Shown: in pieces, positions 35,315-47,767 of the stretch | How the letters are laid out: each line of letters begins with the position of its first letter | Numbering within the stretch: the stretch's first letter is position 1 | Assembly (NCBI GenBank): GCA_022376925.1 | Contig: JAIOJX010000025.1 | Coordinates: 139,955,301 to 140,019,300, forward strand | Length of the DNA: 64,000 nt | Origin: Tragulus kanchil | Lineage: Eukaryota; Chordata; Mammalia; Artiodactyla; Tragulidae | Direction of reading: 5' to 3' | The notes under the pieces: generated by a model | Seen by the model: the letters and a program-made list of their open reading frames with translations, nothing else | Told to the model about the DNA's origin: nothing | Databases searched by the model: none | Program-made: the position numbers and the translations under genes

Positions 35315-35954
35315 ACTTATTGTTGATTCCTAGCCATTCTGGACTCTGGAAGGGATGGCTGCAGGGGAATGTCGTGTCACCAAGTGTGCATTTGAGTGTT
35401 CTCCGTTCAAGAAACCTGCCATGCTTACTAACAGTTTGCATAATACCTTGTTCATTAAGATCCATAAATTAGCACTGTTTTAATTGAGTCCCTAGAGACG
35501 GTAAATACAATGACATGAAGTGACATTGAAAGGGGGAAATGACGCTTGGTGGGTATTTTCTTCTCTCCATCCCTGCGTCTCCCGAGGTCTTACAGTCCTT
35601 CTTGTCACACACTGCCCATGGTAAGCCTTCGTTCTGGGCCCTTCAAGACGAGACCAACACCTTGAACAGGCTCCAGGGCTTCCGAGAGTCACGGCTCCTG
35701 GCTTAGGTGTCATGAATTGCCAAGGCAGGTCGTGCCTCCAAATGGAGTTGGTTCTGTCAAGCGGCTAACTAGCAGGAGCCATTTTGCTAATTATGGAAAT
35801 AACTCAAATTGTGGAATAAAAATCTCCATCCCTTATTACAGCAATTTCAGTCATTATATGTCTTTGTTATTAGAGTCACCCCAGCTCCCTAGTCTCTGAC
35901 TATACAGCCAGCTATTTTGGGAATGACAGGAAGTTAAGGTTTATGAGGTCCATT
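35315..35954. other. Single-copy stretch, nothing recognised
   Basis: No repeat or coding homology seen. Confidence 0.5.
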
Positions 35955-36390
35955 CTGTGCCACCAAATCTTGTTCAGGGGTTTACACATATGATCTTATA
36001 CCACGACTATAATAAACTAAGATCAATTTATTTACCTCTGTAGATAAAATGGGGCTTCCCAGGTATTGCTAGTCATAAGAACCTACCTGCTAATGCAGAG
36101 GATGCTAGAGATGTGAGTCCTATCCCTGGATTGGGAAGGTTCCCTGAAGGAGGGCATGGCAACCCACCTCCGTATTCTTGCCTGGACAATCCCATGGACG
36201 GAGGAGCCTGGCAGGCTACAGTCCACAGAATCAGACACAACTGAAGCAATGTAGCATTCGTACATGTAGAGAAAAGCACTGAGATTCAGAGAGGTTAATT
36301 ATATGGCTAAAGACCACATAGCTTCTAAGTAATGGAGCCAAGATTTAAACCCGTATCTATAAAACCTTATAGCATGTGTTCTTGCTATAT
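35955..36390 (-). repeat. MIR split by Bov-tA
   Basis: The left part (35955-36050) ends at TTTACCTCTGTAGATAAAAT. The right part resumes at GAGATTCAGAGAGGTTAATT (about 36280). The Bov-tA and one target-site copy lie between. Confidence 0.65.
36051..36262 (+). mobile_element. Bov-tA SINE inserted in a MIR
   Basis: GGGCTTCCCAGGTATTGC to ATCAGACACAACTGAAGC. TGTAGATAAAA (about 36039-36049) and TGTAGAGAAAA (36265-36275) flank it as a one-mismatch target-site duplication. MIR halves continue on each side. Confidence 0.9.
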
Positions 36391-36589
36391 GTTTTCATGG
36401 CAGCGTTTGTGACTGGATCATAGGAGAACTAGAAAGGGGCCATTACTCCTTAAATAGTTAACCCTCTTTCACAGAAAAATTTGATGACATGTATGAATAA
36501 TTCAGTGTTTATGTAAATCCGTGCATTACTTCCAGCAGCATTTGCATTTAAAGGGAGCTCTAATTGTGAAATAAAAATATTTGTCTCAT

Positions 36590-36690
36590 ATTTTTATGTT
36601 TTGTTCATTGCTCCATTCCCAGTGCCTAGAATTGTGCCTGTTACATAGTAGATAGTGAATCTTTACTGAATAGATTAAAGCAGTCTCAGT
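36590..36690 (+). repeat. L2 3' end fragment
   Basis: CCCAGTGCCTAGAATTGTGC and TAGTAGATAGTGAATCTTTA fit the L2 3' terminal region. Confidence 0.55.
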
Positions 36691-37364
36691 CAGCAAAGAT
36701 AGTTTGGGAGAAATTTGGGGGGGTTCAGGGCTGTGTTGCTCCCCAGACACCCTGAGATCACACACCTTAGGCCGTAGCCCCCTCTACTTACAGATAAAGC
36801 TGAATTTGCATGCTGGTAGCAACCTCAGGGGTAGCCCCAAGACCCAGGCAGCGAGAACAGAAATAAAGACAAAGGAGTTCAGAGGGAGGAAAGCATGTAG
36901 GGAGGGGTGGGAGAAAAGGATGCAGAAGTGTGCAGAGCAGGAGCATGTCTCAGAGTCTCCTGGCCTAGCTGTGGACTGCGGCACTGCTCACACTCCCCTC
37001 CAGTCTTCTTTCGGCGCCGTACAGGGCTCTGAAGTGCTCCTGTGATGATGCAGGCGTGGAGGTTGCAGGGCTTCTAGGATGGGGTGCTTTTCAGGCTGAT
37101 CCCAGATAGGACCACCAGAGGGCAGTAGGGACAAGCCTCAGGGTCTTCCTCTGGGGCAGTAATTCAAGAAAGAAGTGTAGAATGGGCAGGGAAAGGGAGG
37201 GGCGTGGCCACAGTGGGAGGGGTGCGGCAGCATTTCAGGTGCAGAGAGGAGACCTGAAGCAGAAGTGGGATCCTCATGGTGATTTAGGGCAGCTTGGGCT
37301 TAAATTCCTTATAGTTCTTAAATAAATTAAGTGCCTTGGACAGGCTGTAGACAACTGATGTATC

Positions 37365-37490
37365 ATTGTCTAGATCCAGTAGAGGGTGAACTTCCTGAGG
37401 GTCATGGCTGCTGGCCTGGTTCACTGCTCTGACCCTGCAGCCTAGTAACAAGTCAGATACATACAGTAAGTGATGGATAAAAATATTTCA
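37365..37490 (+). repeat. L2 3' end fragment
   Basis: GTGAACTTCCTGAGGGTCAT and TACAGTAAGTGATGGATAAA resemble L2. The copy at 38471-38596 comes from duplication J. Confidence 0.5.
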
Positions 37491-37757
37491 GTCACTTTCA
37501 ATCAAGGGTCTTACGGTCCACGGAAAACTTTTCAGTTGTGTGTGTATGTCTTTGTGTGTCTTGTGGGGCTGGGGGCTTATGTGAATTTTCTAGGGAAGAG
37601 GGATTTTTTTTTTGTCAGATTTTTCAAAGAGAGCAAGCAGCACCTAAACCATTGGCTAAAGTTTTTCAGTTGCTGTGATAAAAACTCCATAATATTTCTG
37701 GATCCCTCACCAGACCACTACTTCCTTTGTTAGAATAGCACCAGTTGCTGTAGCAAG

Positions 37758-37822
37758 CATGTATTAGTCGCTCCGTGTGTCTGACTCTATGACCCCATGG
37801 ACTGTAGCCCGCCAGACTCCTC
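37758..37822 (-). mobile_element. Bov-tA SINE, cut by duplication junction J
   Basis: Only the 3'-derived 65 bp (CATGTATTAGTCGCTCC to AGACTCCTC) is present before the joint. The full element occurs at 38864 and 39944. Confidence 0.9.
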
Positions 37823-38863
37823 ATCAGGGCTGTGTTGGGGGGCTTTCCCCAGACACCCTGAGATCACACACCTTAGGCCGTAGCCCCCTCTACTTACAGA
37901 TAAAGCTGAATTTGCATGCTGGTAGCAACCTCAGGGGTAGCCCCAAGACCCAGGCAGCGAGAACAGAAATAAAGACAAAGGAGTTCAGAGGGAGGAAAGC
38001 ATGTAGGGAGGGGTGGGAGAAAAGGATGCAGAAGTGTGCAGAGCAGGAGCATGTCTCAGAGTCTCCTGGCCTAGCTGTGGACTGCGGCACTGCTCACACT
38101 CCCCTCCAGTCTTCTTTCGGCGCCGTACAGGGCTCTGAAGTGCTCCTGTGATGATGCAGGCGTGGAGGTTGCAGGGCTTCTAGGATGGGGTGCTTTTCAG
38201 GCTGATCCCAGATAGGACCACCAGAGGGCAGTAGGGACAAGCCTCAGGGTCTTCCTCTGGGGCAGTAATTCAAGAAAGAAGTGTAGAATGGGCAGGGAAA
38301 GGGAGGGGCGTGGCCACAGTGGGAGGGGTGCGGCAGCATTTCAGGTGCAGAGAGGAGACCTGAAGCAGAAGTGGGATCCTCATGGTGATTTAGGGCAGCT
38401 TGGGCTTAAATTCCTTATAGTTCTTAAATAAATTAAGTGCCTTGGACAGGCTGTAGACAACTGATGTATCATTGTCTAGATCCAGTAGAGGGTGAACTTC
38501 CTGAGGGTCATGGCTGCTGGCCTGGTTCACTGCTCTGACCCTGCAGCCTAGTAACAAGTCAGATACATACAGTAAGTGATGGATAAAAATATTTCAGTCA
38601 CTTTCAATCAAGGGTCTTACGGTCCACGGAAAACTTTTCAGTTGTGTGTGTATGTCTTTGTGTGTCTTGTGGGGCTGGGGGCTTATGTGAATTTTCTAGG
38701 GAAGAGGGATTTTTTTTTTGTCAGATTTTTCAAAGAGAGCAAGCAGCACCTAAACCATTGGCTAAAGTTTTTCAGTTGCTGTGATAAAAACTCCATAATA
38801 TTTCTGGATCCCTCACCAGACCACTACTTCCTTTGTTAGAATAGCACCAGTTGCTGTAGCAAG

Positions 38864-39064
38864 CATGTATTAGTCGCTCCGTGTGTCTGACTCTATGACC
38901 CCATGGACTGTAGCCCGCCAGACTCCTCTGTGGGATTCTTCGGGCAAGAATACTGAAGTGGGTTGCCATTTCTTGCTCCGGGGGATCTTCCCAGCCCTGG
39001 GATGGAACCCAGGGTCTCCTGCATTGCAGGCAGATTCTTTGCCATCTGAGCCACCAGGGAAGCC
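38864..39064 (-). mobile_element. Bov-tA SINE
   Basis: CCCCATGGACTGTAGCCCGC and GAGCCACCAGGGAAGCCCC mark a complete reverse Bov-tA. It is shared by duplications J and K. Confidence 0.94.
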
Positions 39065-39943
39065 CCAGCTATAGCAAATGGACCTTGTCAAATAAATGTC
39101 CTATACAAGAGAGGCTTGTCTCATATTCAAATAAATACCCAGGCAATAATAATGCTAGCCAGTGGTGGTCTTTGAGGCACCGGGACTTCTGTGTCTCTGC
39201 AATCCTCACCGTGAGGCTTTCAGTGTTACCCATAGGGTGGACATCACGGTCAGCCAGGAGGGGCAGAGTGCCAGTGCGTGAAGGGGGCTTAGGTCTAAAA
39301 CCAGGACCTAGTGCCTCCTCCCATTCCGTGGAGCTCATTCACTTAAAAACGTTTCCAGCAGAAACATTTCTCCTCGGGTAGAAGAGACGAAAGCTTTTGG
39401 TGGACAGCTGTGGATAGAGACCCCATCACGCGCCTTCTGTGTGTAAACAAGCCCAGTAGTGGTCTTACTCCTGCAGTGGCAGTGCCCGTGCGGGGCTCTG
39501 ATGGTTCACGAGCCGATCTCTTTCTTTCCTGGGACTGGAGACAGTTGTCAGACTCTCAGCGTCTCTGATTATTTTCACAGGATTCTTATCTAATTTGACA
39601 AAGAGGACTTTTCCTGAGATAAGGTTAGGTCGCACACATGTCCTCATCCAAAGTGGTTCCAGGAGTCAGGAGAGTGGAGGATGTTTTAGGAGGGTGTCTC
39701 AGACACACTGACTCCGGCACGTCTAGTTCTCCTATTGGGAGACAGTAGACTTAGCAGGTTCAGTTTTTTTATGTGAATTTTCTAGGAAGAGGATTTTTTT
39801 GTCAGATTTTTCAAAGAGAGCAAGCAGCACCTAAACCATTGGCTAAAGTTTTCAGTTGCTGTGATAAAAACTCCATAATATTTCTGGATCCCTCACCAGA
39901 CCACTACTTCCTTTGTTAGAATAGCACCAGTTGCTGTAGCAAG

Positions 39944-40143
39944 CATGTATTAGTCGCTCCGTGTGTCTGACTCTATGACCCCATGGACTGTAGCCCGCCA
40001 GACTCCTCTGTGGGATTCTTCGGCAAGAATACTGAAGTGGGTTGCCATTTCTTGCTCCGGGGGATCTTCCCAGCCCTGGGATGGAACCCAGGGTCTCCTG
40101 CATTGCAGGCAGATTCTTTGCCATCTGAGCCACCAGGGAAGCC
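39944..40143 (-). mobile_element. Bov-tA SINE (duplicate of 38864-39064)
   Basis: Same element with one G lost (TTCGGCAAG near 40020), repeated by duplication K. Confidence 0.94.
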
Positions 40144-41104
40144 CCAGCTATAGCAAATGGACCTTGTCAAATAAATGTCCTATACAAGAGAGGCTTGTCT
40201 CATATTCAAATAAATACCCAGGCAATAATAATGCTAGCCAGTGGTGGTCTTTGAGGCACCGGGACTTCTGTGTCTCTGCAATCCTCACCGTGAGGCTTTC
40301 AGTGTTACCCATAGGGTGGACATCACGGTCAGCCAGGAGGGGCAGAGTGCCAGTGCGTGAAGGGGGCTTAGGTCTAAAACCAGGACCTAGTGCCTCCTCC
40401 CATTCCGTGGAGCTCATTCACTTAAAAACGTTTCCAGCAGAAACATTTCTCCTCGGGTAGAAGAGACGAAAGCTTTTGGTGGACAGCTGTGGATAGAGAC
40501 CCCATCACGCGCCTTCTGTGTGTAAACAAGCCCAGTAGTGGTCTTACTCCTGCAGTGGCAGTGCCCGTGCGGGGCTCTGATGGTTCACGAGCCGATCTCT
40601 TTCTTTCCTGGGACTGGAGACAGTTGTCAGACTCTCAGCGTCTCTGATTATTTTCACAGGATTCTTATCTAATTTGACAAAGAGGACTTTTTTCCTGAGA
40701 TAAGGTTAGGTCGCACACATGTCCTCATCCAAAGTGGTTCCAGGAGTCAGGAGAGTGGAGGATGTTTTAGGAGGGTGTCTCAGACACACTGACTCCGGCA
40801 CGTCTAGTTCTCCTATTGGGAGACAGTAGACTTAGCAGGTTCAGTTCAGACTGGCCCTTCAGTCATCTTTCAATGTAGGTTACCCAGGATCCTGACTGTC
40901 TTTTATTGGCTAGAGAAGAACATAAAATTAGACTGAAAAGAAGCAGAACAGACACAATAAATTTTTATGTGAAAGGGGAAGGGCTTTGAGAAAGAAGAAA
41001 ATAATGGTATGTGAGAATAAAGGGAGAAAAGTCAGAAAATGAATGGAGGGAAATGGTGATGAGAGAGGAGAAAGGAGAAGTACAACACATTTTAATGCTG
41101 TGGA

Positions 41105-41296
41105 GTGAAGTGAAACTTGCTCAGTCACATCCAACTCTTTGCAACCCGTGGACAGGCCATAGAATTCTCCCGGCAAGAAAACTGGAGTGGGCAGCCATTC
41201 CCTTCTCCAGGGGACCTTCTCAACCCAGGATCAAACCGGGGTTTCCTGCATTCATTGCAAGAGGATTCTTTACCAACTGAGCTACCAGGGAAGCCC
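41105..41296 (-). mobile_element. Bov-tA SINE
   Basis: GTGAAACTTGCTCAGTCACA to GAGCTACCAGGGAAGCCC, in reverse. Confidence 0.93.
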
Positions 41297-41861
41297 TTAA
41301 TGTTGTGGAACACCATCCTAGTAAAAGGATCCTATGTCCTCTGGCTCTCTGCTCTCTTTCACTTTGCCTTCAATGATACCCGTTTGTGCTTAGTTCTGAT
41401 TTATTTATCTTTTGTTCAGTCTTGAAGTATTATTTTTATTTTTGTAGCCTGCCTGAAGTCTGAAGTAAGGGTACTGATATATAAAGAAAATTGAGTTGCC
41501 CTAGGAACCTAATTACCACTTGCCATTTATCAGTAGTAGCTATTCTTAGCAAATAATAATACAGATATGTACCGATTGCTATTGAAAGATCGTCATTTAT
41601 CTAATTAACCCCCACTCTTTTTTTCTGGTCAAGTAGATAAAATATGTGTCATTATTTCAGCAGGAGATGGATGTTCACAGAATAATACTGTAGTGATGAA
41701 ATTCTCCATTTGGCTCAGAGGTGGAATATTCATTAAGGCATGCTTATGCTTGCTTTAGTTAATTATTTTAATAAATGTTTTTTGAGGCTTTATTGTGTGG
41801 GAGATGCTAGAAGGGAGACAAAGAATAAAGACAACTCTTCCCTTTAAGAAGGACCTGACAA

Positions 41862-42063
41862 TGGAATGCCCACCTTGTGCCAAGGGCTCTGCAAGCTGTG
41901 TCCTAAACCTTTAATTCCACACACGCCCTGCAAGACCAGATTCTCATCATTCCTCAGTTAAGAAAGCTCAGAGAATTTCTATATAGTGCTGACATTAGAA
42001 GGAGGAGCTGGGATTGAACTCAGATTTCCTGGGTTCAAAGTCCATTTTCTATGCCCTGCTGCT
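41862..42063 (-). repeat. MIR
   Basis: CCACCTTGTGCCAAGGGCTC, CTCAGTTAAGAAAGCTCAG and GGATTGAACTCAGATTTCC follow the reversed MIR. Confidence 0.65.
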
Positions 42064-42082
42064 TTTTGGTTACAAGGAGAAC

Positions 42083-42164
42083 CCTGGGTTGGGAAGATCC
42101 CCTGGAGAAGGAAAAGGCTACCCACTCCAGTATTCTTGTCTGGAGAATTCCATGGACAGAGGAA
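42083..42164 (+). mobile_element. Bov-tA SINE fragment
   Basis: Middle part only: CTGGGTTGGGAAGATCCCC to AATTCCATGGACAGAGGA. It abuts a MIR on its left. Confidence 0.88.
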
Positions 42165-43052
42165 ACCAAACCACTCTCACTTCCCTTCACAAATTTTGTA
42201 CCTATAAATATAGAACTAACAGACCAAGTCCATTACTCACCTCCTTAGATGTACGTGTGGGTCAAGCCAGGCTGTCCCGCCGAACGTCTCAGACTCTTAC
42301 TTCTCTATCTCTGTCCATGCTTTTATTTTAGCTTAAAATACCCTCCAGTGAACAGACTATGACAGAAGTGCTAGGATGTCATTCTGATACTAGCTGATAA
42401 ATAAGATTTTGGTTTCTGTGCTAAGCTCTCTTTTACTCCCTCTGGATCTCTTGCTTTAGAGGGAACAGGCTACCATGTAGAGAAACCTATATGGCAGAGG
42501 GTTCAGGTCCATGTGAGTGAATGTACAAGTGGAATCTCTTCAGTTGAGCTTTCAGTTGAGTCTGTGGTCGCAGCTGGCATGCTTAGTTCTGATTTATTTA
42601 TCTTTTGTTCAGTCTTGAAGTATTATTTTTATTTTGTAGCCTGCCTGAAGTCTGAAGTAAGGGTACTGATATATAAAGAAAATTGAGTTGCCCTAGGAAC
42701 CTAATTACCACTTGCCATTTATCAGTAGTAGCTATTCTTAGCAAATAATAATACAGATATGTACCGATTGCTATTGAAAGATCGTCATTTATCTAATTAA
42801 CCCCACTCTTTTTTTCTGGTCAAGTAGATAAAATATGTGTCATTATTTCAGCAGGAGATGGATGTTCACAGAATAATACTGTAGTGATGAAATTCTCCAT
42901 TTGGCTCAGAGGTGGAATATTCATTAAGGCATGCTTATGCTTGCTTTAGTTAATTATTTTAATAAATGTTTTTTGAGGCTTTATTGTGTGGGAGATGCTA
43001 GAAGGGAGACAAAGAATAAAGACAACTCTTCCCTTTAAGAAGGACCTGACAA

Positions 43053-43254
43053 TGGAATGCCCACCTTGTGCCAAGGGCTCTGCAAGCTGTGTCCTAAACC
43101 TTTAATTCCACACACGCCCTGCAAGACCAGATTCTCATCATTCCTCAGTTAAGAAAGCTCAGAGAATTTCTATATAGTGCTGACATTAGAAGGAGGAGCT
43201 GGGATTGAACTCAGATTTCCTGGGTTCAAAGTCCATTTTCTATGCCCTGCTGCT
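43053..43254 (-). repeat. MIR (duplicate)
   Basis: Same as 41862-42063, inside duplication L. Confidence 0.65.
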
Positions 43255-43273
43255 TTTTGGTTACAAGGAGAAC

Positions 43274-43354
43274 CCTGGGTTGGGAAGATCCCCTGGAGAA
43301 GGAAAAGGCTACCCACTCCAGTATTCTTGTCTGGAGAATTCCATGGACAGAGGA
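43274..43354 (+). mobile_element. Bov-tA SINE fragment (duplicate of 42083-42164)
   Basis: Same fragment, repeated by duplication L. Confidence 0.88.
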
Positions 43355-43970
43355 AACCAAACCACTCTCACTTCCCTTCACAAATTTTGTACCTATAAAT
43401 ATAGAACTAACAGACCAAGTCCATTACTCACCTCCTTAGATGTACGTGTGGGTCAAGCCAGGCTGTCCCGCCGAACGTCTCAGACTCTTACTTCTCTATC
43501 TCTGTCCATGCTTTTATTTTAGCTTAAAATACCCTCCAGTGAACAGACTATGACAGAAGTGCTAGGATGTCATTCTGATACTAGCTGATAAATAAGATTT
43601 TGGTTTCTGTGCTAAGCTCTCTTTTACTCCCTCTGGATCTCTTGCTTTAGAGGGAACAGGCTACCATGTAGAGAAACCTATATGGCAGAGGGTTCAGGTC
43701 CATGTGAGTGAATGTACAAGTGGAATCTCTTCAGTTGAGCTTTCAGTTGAGTCTGTGGTCGCAGCTGGCAGCCTGACTGCAGCCTGATTAAAGACTGAGG
43801 CAGAGGTAGCCAGGCAGCTGCCTCCTGATCCTGAACCAAAGAAATGGTGGTAAATTAATGTTTGTTGTTTCATGCCACTGGGCTTTGGAGAAATTTGTTA
43901 TACATCATAATAGCCAATCAGGTCTTACTAGACTGTAAATTGCTTGGAGACCAGGTCTCTTTCTTGTTTT

Positions 43971-44252
43971 TTTTTTTTTTTTTTTTAAATTTTCTGGCCA
44001 CTTTTGGTCTTTCATTTATTCATTTTCATCCATCTTGGTTCTTTGGCCTGTGTGCGCCTCCCATTGCGGTGGCCTCTCTCATTGCAGAGCACCGGCTCTG
44101 GGCACATGCACTCCAGAGCTCTTGGGCTTGGTAGTTGGATACATTGGTCCAGCCGCTCCACAGCACATGGGATCTTCCCAGGCCAGGGATCGAACTGGCA
44201 CCCCTTGCACTGCAAGGCAGAGTCTTTACCCACTGGACCACCAGGGAAGTCC
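43971..44252 (-). mobile_element. CHR-type SINE
   Basis: A polyT left edge (the element's A tail), then GGGATCGAACTGGCACCCC and GGACCACCAGGGAAGTCC at the right. CTTGTTTTT-like sequence on both sides may be the target-site duplication. Confidence 0.88.
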
Positions 44253-45365
44253 TTGTTTTTCTTTCATCTGCATGATCAACCAAGTTGTTTTGTATCAGGG
44301 CAGGAAGATACACACTCTCTCAGGTCTGTGGTACTGGTGAGGAGGATCTGGAATAAAGAAGGTCTTCCTGGAGTTGAGACTGCCCCTCCTGGATGGTGAA
44401 GAACAAGCTTGTCCCAATTACTGTGGTGGCTCCTGTAAGGAAACTTGGCTCAGAAAGAACCAAAAACATGCAGTCGTGAAATAGCCAGATTCTTTTTTCA
44501 CAAAAGGCGCCATCCCAACTCATGTTATTAGAAAGGCTGTCTTTTCTTTGACAAAGGGTGACTTGATTGTCCTCAAGGGAGCATTCATGCTTACCTTGGC
44601 ATGTGTTTGGATCTTCAATAAACAGAAAAGCAGCTACATCCCTCCCTAATATGATGAAGCAGCAGTCTTGGGTTTTACTCATGGCAATGGACCTCACCTT
44701 TTCCTTTTCTCTTCCCTTCTGGAGTTTGCAACTGAGCGCCTCATTAAACACCTAGCCAAAGCCAGAGGACCCTAGTGTTTAAGCCACACAGAAAACTACC
44801 AGATTTTTCCTTTTTCTAGTCTCCCAAGGGAAGGAACAAGATCAACAGGCGGATTTGATGAAGGGAGGAATTATTTGAGAGGAAGAGGAAGTTGAGAAAT
44901 AGTGAACATCCATGCATGACGGTCTTTTTTTAAGAAATCAGAGACTGAGAGCCCTTTTCCTAGAGGCACAAAGGACAGTTGAAGCTAAGACAAAGGAAAG
45001 AGGGCCCTCTCAGATGGTCTTGTAATTTTGGAGAGTTCCTGGACCATTAGGCAAGGATACTGTGTATCTTCGCTGAGCCAGGTGTACCTGAGCGGGTAGG
45101 CTGGGAGGGGCTCAGGAAGGAGTCACCCTGTATGCTTCCTGATCATTGTGTAGGGAGGAGCGGGACCCAAAGACAGTGTCCACCCGCCCTCTCCCTGCTC
45201 TTACTCCATCCCTTTACCATCCAGCCCCCAAATCTGGGGATTCCTAAGAGAAGTCCTGCTAGATAAAAGCTCGAGTCCCTCATTTCATTGTAGAGTCAGA
45301 ACAGTTTTGGACCAAGTCCTTGCTGTGAGCATGACAGGGCTGTGAGCTACAGCAGCTCCAGATAT
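44253..45365. other. Single-copy stretch, nothing recognised
   Basis: Holds a 143-codon minus-strand open frame (44320-44751). Its predicted protein has no family I recognise, its start is arbitrary and nothing like splice or promoter context is evident. Confidence 0.5.
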
Positions 45366-45527
45366 GGGCTTCCCTGGTGGCTCAGATGGTAAAGAGTCCG
45401 CCTGCAGCGTGGGAGACGGAGTTCAATCCCTGGATCACGAAGATCCTCTGAAGAAGGGAATGGCTACCCACTCTAGTAGTCTTACCTAGAGAATTCCATG
45501 AACAGAGGAGCCTGGTAGGCTATCTAT
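45366..45527 (+). mobile_element. Bov-tA SINE, 3'-shortened
   Basis: GGGCTTCCCTGGTGGCTCAG to AGAGGAGCCTGGTAGGCTAT; the last ~50 bp of the usual tail are missing. Confidence 0.92.
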
Positions 45528-45599
45528 TCCACAGCGCAGGAACACTGTAATTCTCCAATTTTTGTTTAGGTGATTTTTCCCAGAGCAGAGGGCTTGCCA

Positions 45600-47767
45600 C
45601 TTTTGGAATGTACATCTCTGGGTTAAGTGCGTTAAAGATGTTCAATGCTTTGTAAGTTTTGAGTCTGGCTTTGAGTGGATAGGGGCATGTCAAGCAGAAG
45701 CAGCTTATTTTTGTTCAGAAGTTAACCCTACCATGTGCTGGTGGAAACTTACTTATTTTGCTTTGTGTGTTTGATACCATGATTGTAGCTAAAGTTATCA
45801 TGTAGGAGAAAGAGATGTTCTATGTTTTTCAGTCTGTTCTCATTTGTTACCTGCCAATTTTCCCGCAACAGTGTGAACACATTTATTTGTGTGTATGTGT
45901 GTGTTTTAATGAAATCTGCCTTTGTCAGGCTAACAAGTCTCTTGTTATTGGAAAATATAGAAACACTAAAGTTATGCGTTATTTATTGACCATGAAAAGT
46001 TAAAGGGTAAGGTGTTTTGTGGGGACAAGACTCCATATCTAATCTTCTGCCCTTTATGGAGGATTTTGTTGAATATGATTTTAGAACTGATCACAGAAAG
46101 AAGAGGTTTTCCAGGGAAAAGAAAAAAAAAGAAAGATATAGAAATCAGCTGCACAACAAACGTCCTTAGCCTAAATACACACAGGTTGAAGGAACAATCC
46201 ACAAGAACTATCTTCATTATTCCACAGCCAACAGCAGAGGCTTATAGCCCATTATGGTAATGAGCGAACCTTTGAACTTTGCATTGTACACTGCCAGGCG
46301 GCTGCACTGAAGGCTTAGGCAAACAATGTTTACAATTGCTTTAGGGAGTTGCTAGGATAATACCTCAGCTTGTATTTCTGAGTAGGCTTGATCCTGCCTT
46401 CCTTGTCTGCATTTCCCCAAAGCAGACGCTGGAGGGGACTAAAACTGGATGAAAAGGTGTGTAACCTATCACGTAAGGGTTCTGTATGTGCTTTAGTCCT
46501 TCCTCTAGCTGCTGAGAGATGGGTAGATGTGAAGGAGTCATGTGTCTTGTTAGGCCATAAGAATGCTTTTTATTTTAAGTCTGGGCAAACACTTTGCCTT
46601 TAGTTGGGTGTATGTTTCCCTTTCTCCCTTGCTTTTTGCTTCTCTTCTCTCTTCAGCTATTTGTGAAGGCTTCTCTGATAATACCTTTTGGAATGTACAT
46701 CTCTGGGTTAAGTGCGTTAAAGATGTTCAATGCTTTGTAAGTTTTGAGTCTGGCTTTGAGTGGATAGGGGCATGTCAAGCAGAAGCAGCTTATTTTTGTT
46801 CAGAAGTTAACCCTACCATGTGCTGGTGGAAACTTACTTATTTTGCTTTGTGTGTTTGATACCATGATTGTAGCTAAAGTTATCATGTAGGAGAAAGAGA
46901 TGTTCTATGTTTTTCAGTCTGTTCTCATTTGTTACCTGCCAATTTTCCGCAACAGTGTGAACACATTTAGTTGTGTGTATGTGTGTGTTTTAATGAAATC
47001 TGCCTTTGTCAGGCTAACAAGTCTCTTGTTATTGGAAAATATAGAAACACTAAAGTTATGCGTTATTTATTGACCATGAAAAGTTAAAGGGTAAGGTGTT
47101 TTGTGGGGACAAGACTCCATATCTAATCTTCTGCCCTTTATGGAGGATTTTGTTGAATATGATTTTAGAACTGATCACAGAAAGAAGAGGTTTTCCAGGG
47201 AAAAGAAAAAAAAAGAAAGATATAGAAATCAGCTGCACAACAAACGTCCTTAGCCTAAATACACACAGGTTGAAGGAACAATCCACAAGAACTATCTTCA
47301 TTATTCCACAGCCAACAGCAGAGGCTTATAGCCCATTATGGTAATGAGCGAACCTTTGAACTTTGCATTGTACACTGCCAGGCGGCTGCACTGAAGGCTT
47401 AGGCAAACAATGTTTACAATTGCTTTAGGGAGTTGCTAGGATAATACCTCAGCTTGTATTTCTGAGTAGGCTTGATCCTGCCTTCCTTGTCTGCATTTCC
47501 CCAAAGCAGACGCTGGAGGGGACTAAAACTGGATGAAAAGGTGTGTAACCTATCACGTAAGGGTTCTGTATGTGCTTTAGTCCTTCCTCTAGCTGCTGAG
47601 AGATGGGTAGATGTGAAGGGAGTCATGTGTCTTGTTAGGCCATAAGAATGCTTTTTATTTTAAGTCTGGGCAAACACTTTGCCTTTAGTTGGGTGTATGT
47701 TTCCCTTTCTCCCTTGCTTTTTGCTTCTCTTCTCTCTTCAGCTATTTGTGAAGGCTTCTCTGATAAT
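45600..47767. repeat. Tandem duplication M (period about 1085 bp)
   Basis: 45600-46684 is repeated at 46685-47767. Early copy 2 has one C lost near 46948 and one substitution near 46971. Late copy 1 has one G lost near 46534. The interior otherwise looks identical. Confidence 0.95.

Larger units (their letters stand above)
36726..38927. repeat. Tandem duplication J (period about 1100-1106 bp)
   Basis: 36726-37822 is repeated at 37825-38927. Copy 2 starts with an expanded G/T/C stretch at 37838-37848 in place of TGCTCC. Copy 1 stops inside a Bov-tA SINE that is complete in copy 2. Confidence 0.95.
38684..40846. repeat. Tandem duplication K (period about 1080 bp), overlapping J
   Basis: 38684-39765 is repeated at 39770-40846. 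Early copy 2 has shortened G and T runs (39783-39800), a lost T near 39850 and a lost G near 40023. Late copy 1 has a shortened T run near 39608. The stretch 38684-38927 also matches 37584-37822, so it is present three times. Confidence 0.95.
41387..43770. repeat. Tandem duplication L (period about 1192 bp)
   Basis: 41387-42579 is repeated at 42580-43770. Copy 2 is one T short near 42635 and one C short near 42803, both in its early part. Each copy carries a minus-strand MIR and a Bov-tA fragment. Confidence 0.95.

Noticed and set aside
35020..35472. 150-codon His/Thr-rich open frame, and Cys/Val-rich frames on the other strand
   Set aside because: All arise from translating the (CA)n microsatellite; no coding evidence outside it.
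39963..40460. 165-codon plus-strand frame
   Set aside because: Its first part is a reversed Bov-tA, and the matching copy (38883 onward) is broken by a one-base difference, so the frame depends on a sequencing-type indel.
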